In this document: positions 7,123-7,685 of the stretch, one piece after another
How positions within the stretch are numbered: position 1 is the stretch's first letter
How the letters are laid out: the number at the start of each line of letters is the position of its first letter
The notes under the pieces: model-generated
Databases searched by the model: none
What the model saw: only the letters and a program-made list of their open reading frames with translations
Told to the model about the DNA's origin: nothing
Made by a program: the position numbers and the translations under genes
NCBI GenBank assembly: GCA_031284225.1
Contig: JAITAH010000056.1
Location: 1 to 7,685 of the forward strand
Source: Dysgonamonadaceae bacterium
GTDB lineage: Bacteria; Bacteroidota; Bacteroidia; Bacteroidales; Azobacteroidaceae
Direction: 5' to 3'
Length of the DNA: 7,685 nucleotides

Positions 7123-7190
7123 AACTCTGAAAAATGCAAACGTCCAATGAAATAACGTTGGGGCATGTCCCAAGCAGTGATTTTTTTCTT
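7114..7190 (+). ncRNA. Candidate small RNA or leader RNA between promoter-like element and hairpin/T-run
   Basis: The near-consensus promoter at 7076-7107 would start transcription a few bases downstream of 7107, and the hairpin with T-run ends near 7187, which would yield a transcript of about 75-80 nt. It resembles no RNA family I know. A 26-codon open frame (ATG at 7134, TGA at 7212-7214) runs through it and past the T-run, so a leader peptide or a gene remnant is an alternative. The candidate rests only on the arrangement of signals. Confidence 0.2.
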
Positions 7191-7214
7191 TCTTCAGTTG
7201 CATTTATTAATTGA
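7134..7214 (+). CDS. Very short open frame, possible leader peptide or gene remnant
   Basis: An ATG at 7134 opens 26 codons ending in TGA at 7212-7214. The product begins MQTSNEITLGHVPSSDFF and ends SSVAFIN. No Shine-Dalgarno sequence precedes it, but that is normal in this phylum. One frame over, reading continues from the same place as ELTPDK before another stop, which could mean that a longer ancestral gene has been broken by a one-base change. I do not recognise the sequence. A 26-codon frame can arise by chance, so confidence is low. Confidence 0.15.
   Translation: MQTSNEITLGHVPSSDFFLSSVAFIN
7158..7187 (+). terminator. Hairpin followed by T-run (possible terminator or attenuator)
   Basis: TTGGGG (7158-7163) pairs with TCCCAA (7168-7173) across a CATG loop, five Watson-Crick pairs plus one G-U. 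After 7 nt comes a run of seven T (7181-7187), then more pyrimidines. The gap between stem and T-run is longer than in a textbook intrinsic terminator, so efficiency is doubtful. A competing hairpin, AACGT (7139-7143) with ACGTT (7155-7159), shares bases 7158-7159 with this stem, so the two cannot form together fully. Confidence 0.35.
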
Positions 7215-7251
7215 ACTTACGCCGGACAAGTGATTGGCTTTCATAATTTGT

Positions 7252-7259
7252 TATCTTTG
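7252..7259 (+). promoter_or_regulatory. -7 promoter element for the exported-protein gene
   Basis: TATCTTTG is a full match to the Bacteroidota -7 element TAnnTTTG, 41 nt upstream of the ATG at 7301, giving a leader of about 35 nt. No TTTG lies 19-21 nt upstream; the nearest resemblance is TTGG at 7234-7237, which is too close. The promoter may therefore need an activator, or may be weak. Confidence 0.6.
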
Positions 7260-7300
7260 TATTCGTAAATAACTCATTAAATATTAAATACAATTATATC

Positions 7301-7685
7301 ATGAAAAAAATGTTACTGAGAGCGATTTTATTCGCTGCTATTATGGTTGCCGCTGTATTACACACGACGGCTCAAGGCGTCTATGGCGATGCACAGCTAT
7401 TTAAAATGGTGTACGCTGATGGAAATCCATGGAGTACTCCGGCTCACGAAATCACGAAAGGAGAATATTCGATTAACGTACAAGGCATTAGTTCGGATTC
7501 GCCCTCCCGTTCCGGAAATTTTACCACAGTTAATAACACGACTTCTATTTCTTCGGTTTCATTTATCGGAGCCGTCAAATGCCGTTCCGTAGAAATTTCG
7601 GAAATGGGCAGTTTGGGCGAAATCACATTAGCCATTCAGAATGGAAGCAGCGGCAACCCCGCTTTATTGGAAGTGCATATTTACG
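7301..7685 (+). CDS. Exported protein of unknown function, N-terminal part (runs off window)
   Basis: An open frame from the ATG at 7301 stays open for 128 codons to the window edge, so the C-terminus is missing. Residues 1-25 form a Sec signal peptide: MKKMLLR, then a hydrophobic stretch LFAAIMVAAVL, then HTTAQG with likely cleavage after TTA or AQ. No cysteine follows, so it is not a lipoprotein. The mature part is rich in Ser, Thr, Gly and Asn with alternating hydrophobic residues (for example SSVSFIGAVKCRSVEIS), suggesting beta structure of a secreted or outer-surface protein. There is one cysteine in the visible part. The start is supported by the -7 element at 7252-7259 and the clear signal peptide. 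I do not recognise the family; a Bacteroidota surface protein with C-terminal sorting domain is possible but unseen. Confidence 0.75.
   Translation, partial: MKKMLLRAILFAAIMVAAVLHTTAQGVYGDAQLFKMVYADGNPWSTPAHEITKGEYSINVQGISSDSPSRSGNFTTVNNTTSISSVSFIGAVKCRSVEISEMGSLGEITLAIQNGSSGNPALLEVHIY

Larger units (their letters stand above)
6884..7300. other. 417-nt intergenic region between pfkA and the exported-protein gene
   Basis: The region separates two divergently transcribed genes. From left to right it holds the pfkA -7 element (6906-6913), about 80 nt of ordinary composition, the AT-rich inverted-repeat cluster (6998-7065), a near-consensus promoter overlapping a palindrome (7076-7122), a hairpin with T-run (7158-7187), and the -7 element of the exported-protein gene (7252-7259). 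No tRNA, recognised RNA family or long open frame is visible. Confidence 0.7.

Noticed and set aside
7347..7592. Open frame of 81 codons on the plus strand, and a 63-codon minus-strand frame at 7444-7635
   Set aside because: Both overlap the frame starting at 7301, which has a clear signal peptide, an upstream -7 element and no stop up to the window edge; that frame is the better gene.
1..7685. CRISPR array, tRNA or rRNA gene, intact insertion sequence, toxin-antitoxin or defence genes
   Set aside because: No regularly spaced direct repeats, cloverleaf-like sequence, transposase motif or defence-family protein was seen. Gene content is housekeeping apart from the last partial gene.

Overview
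The window looks like the core chromosome of a member of the Bacteroidota, most likely the order Bacteroidales. The evidence is the order tig-clpP-clpX-recQ, the near absence of Shine-Dalgarno sequences, and repeated matches to the Bacteroidota sigma-ABfr promoter (TTTG, about 20 nt, then TAnnTTTG) upstream of genes on both strands. RecQ also carries the C-terminal extension usual in that phylum. The genus cannot be fixed from these proteins by eye.

Layout. (1) 1-179, minus: the first 59 codons of lepA (elongation factor 4), cut by the window edge. (2) 180-346: a divergent intergenic region with one strong promoter facing each way. (3) 347-3602, plus: the proteostasis operon tig (trigger factor), clpP (protease subunit) and clpX (unfoldase), with 2 nt between tig and clpP and a 1-nt overlap between clpP and clpX. 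(4) 3603-3706: an AT-rich gap with a separate promoter for recQ. (5) 3707-5896, plus: recQ DNA helicase. (6) 5903-6883, minus: pfkA (ATP-type 6-phosphofructokinase), convergent with recQ and only 6 nt away. (7) 6884-7300: a 417-nt gap holding the pfkA promoter, a very AT-rich cluster of inverted repeats, a small palindrome, and a promoter-like element followed by a hairpin and a T-run that could mark a small RNA or attenuator. (8) 7301 to the end, plus: the N-terminal 128 codons of an unrecognised exported protein with a signal peptide.

How the genes work together. Trigger factor meets nascent chains at the ribosome, and ClpX with ClpP unfolds and degrades tagged or damaged proteins, so the operon couples folding and turnover. 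LepA also acts on the ribosome and is transcribed divergently from it. RecQ (recombination and repair) and PfkA (glycolysis) are separate housekeeping functions.

I found no defence system, CRISPR array, tRNA, rRNA or intact mobile element. The genes from lepA to pfkA are ordinary. The stretch most worth a second look is 6990-7300 and the exported protein after it. I did not see a convincing new multi-gene system.
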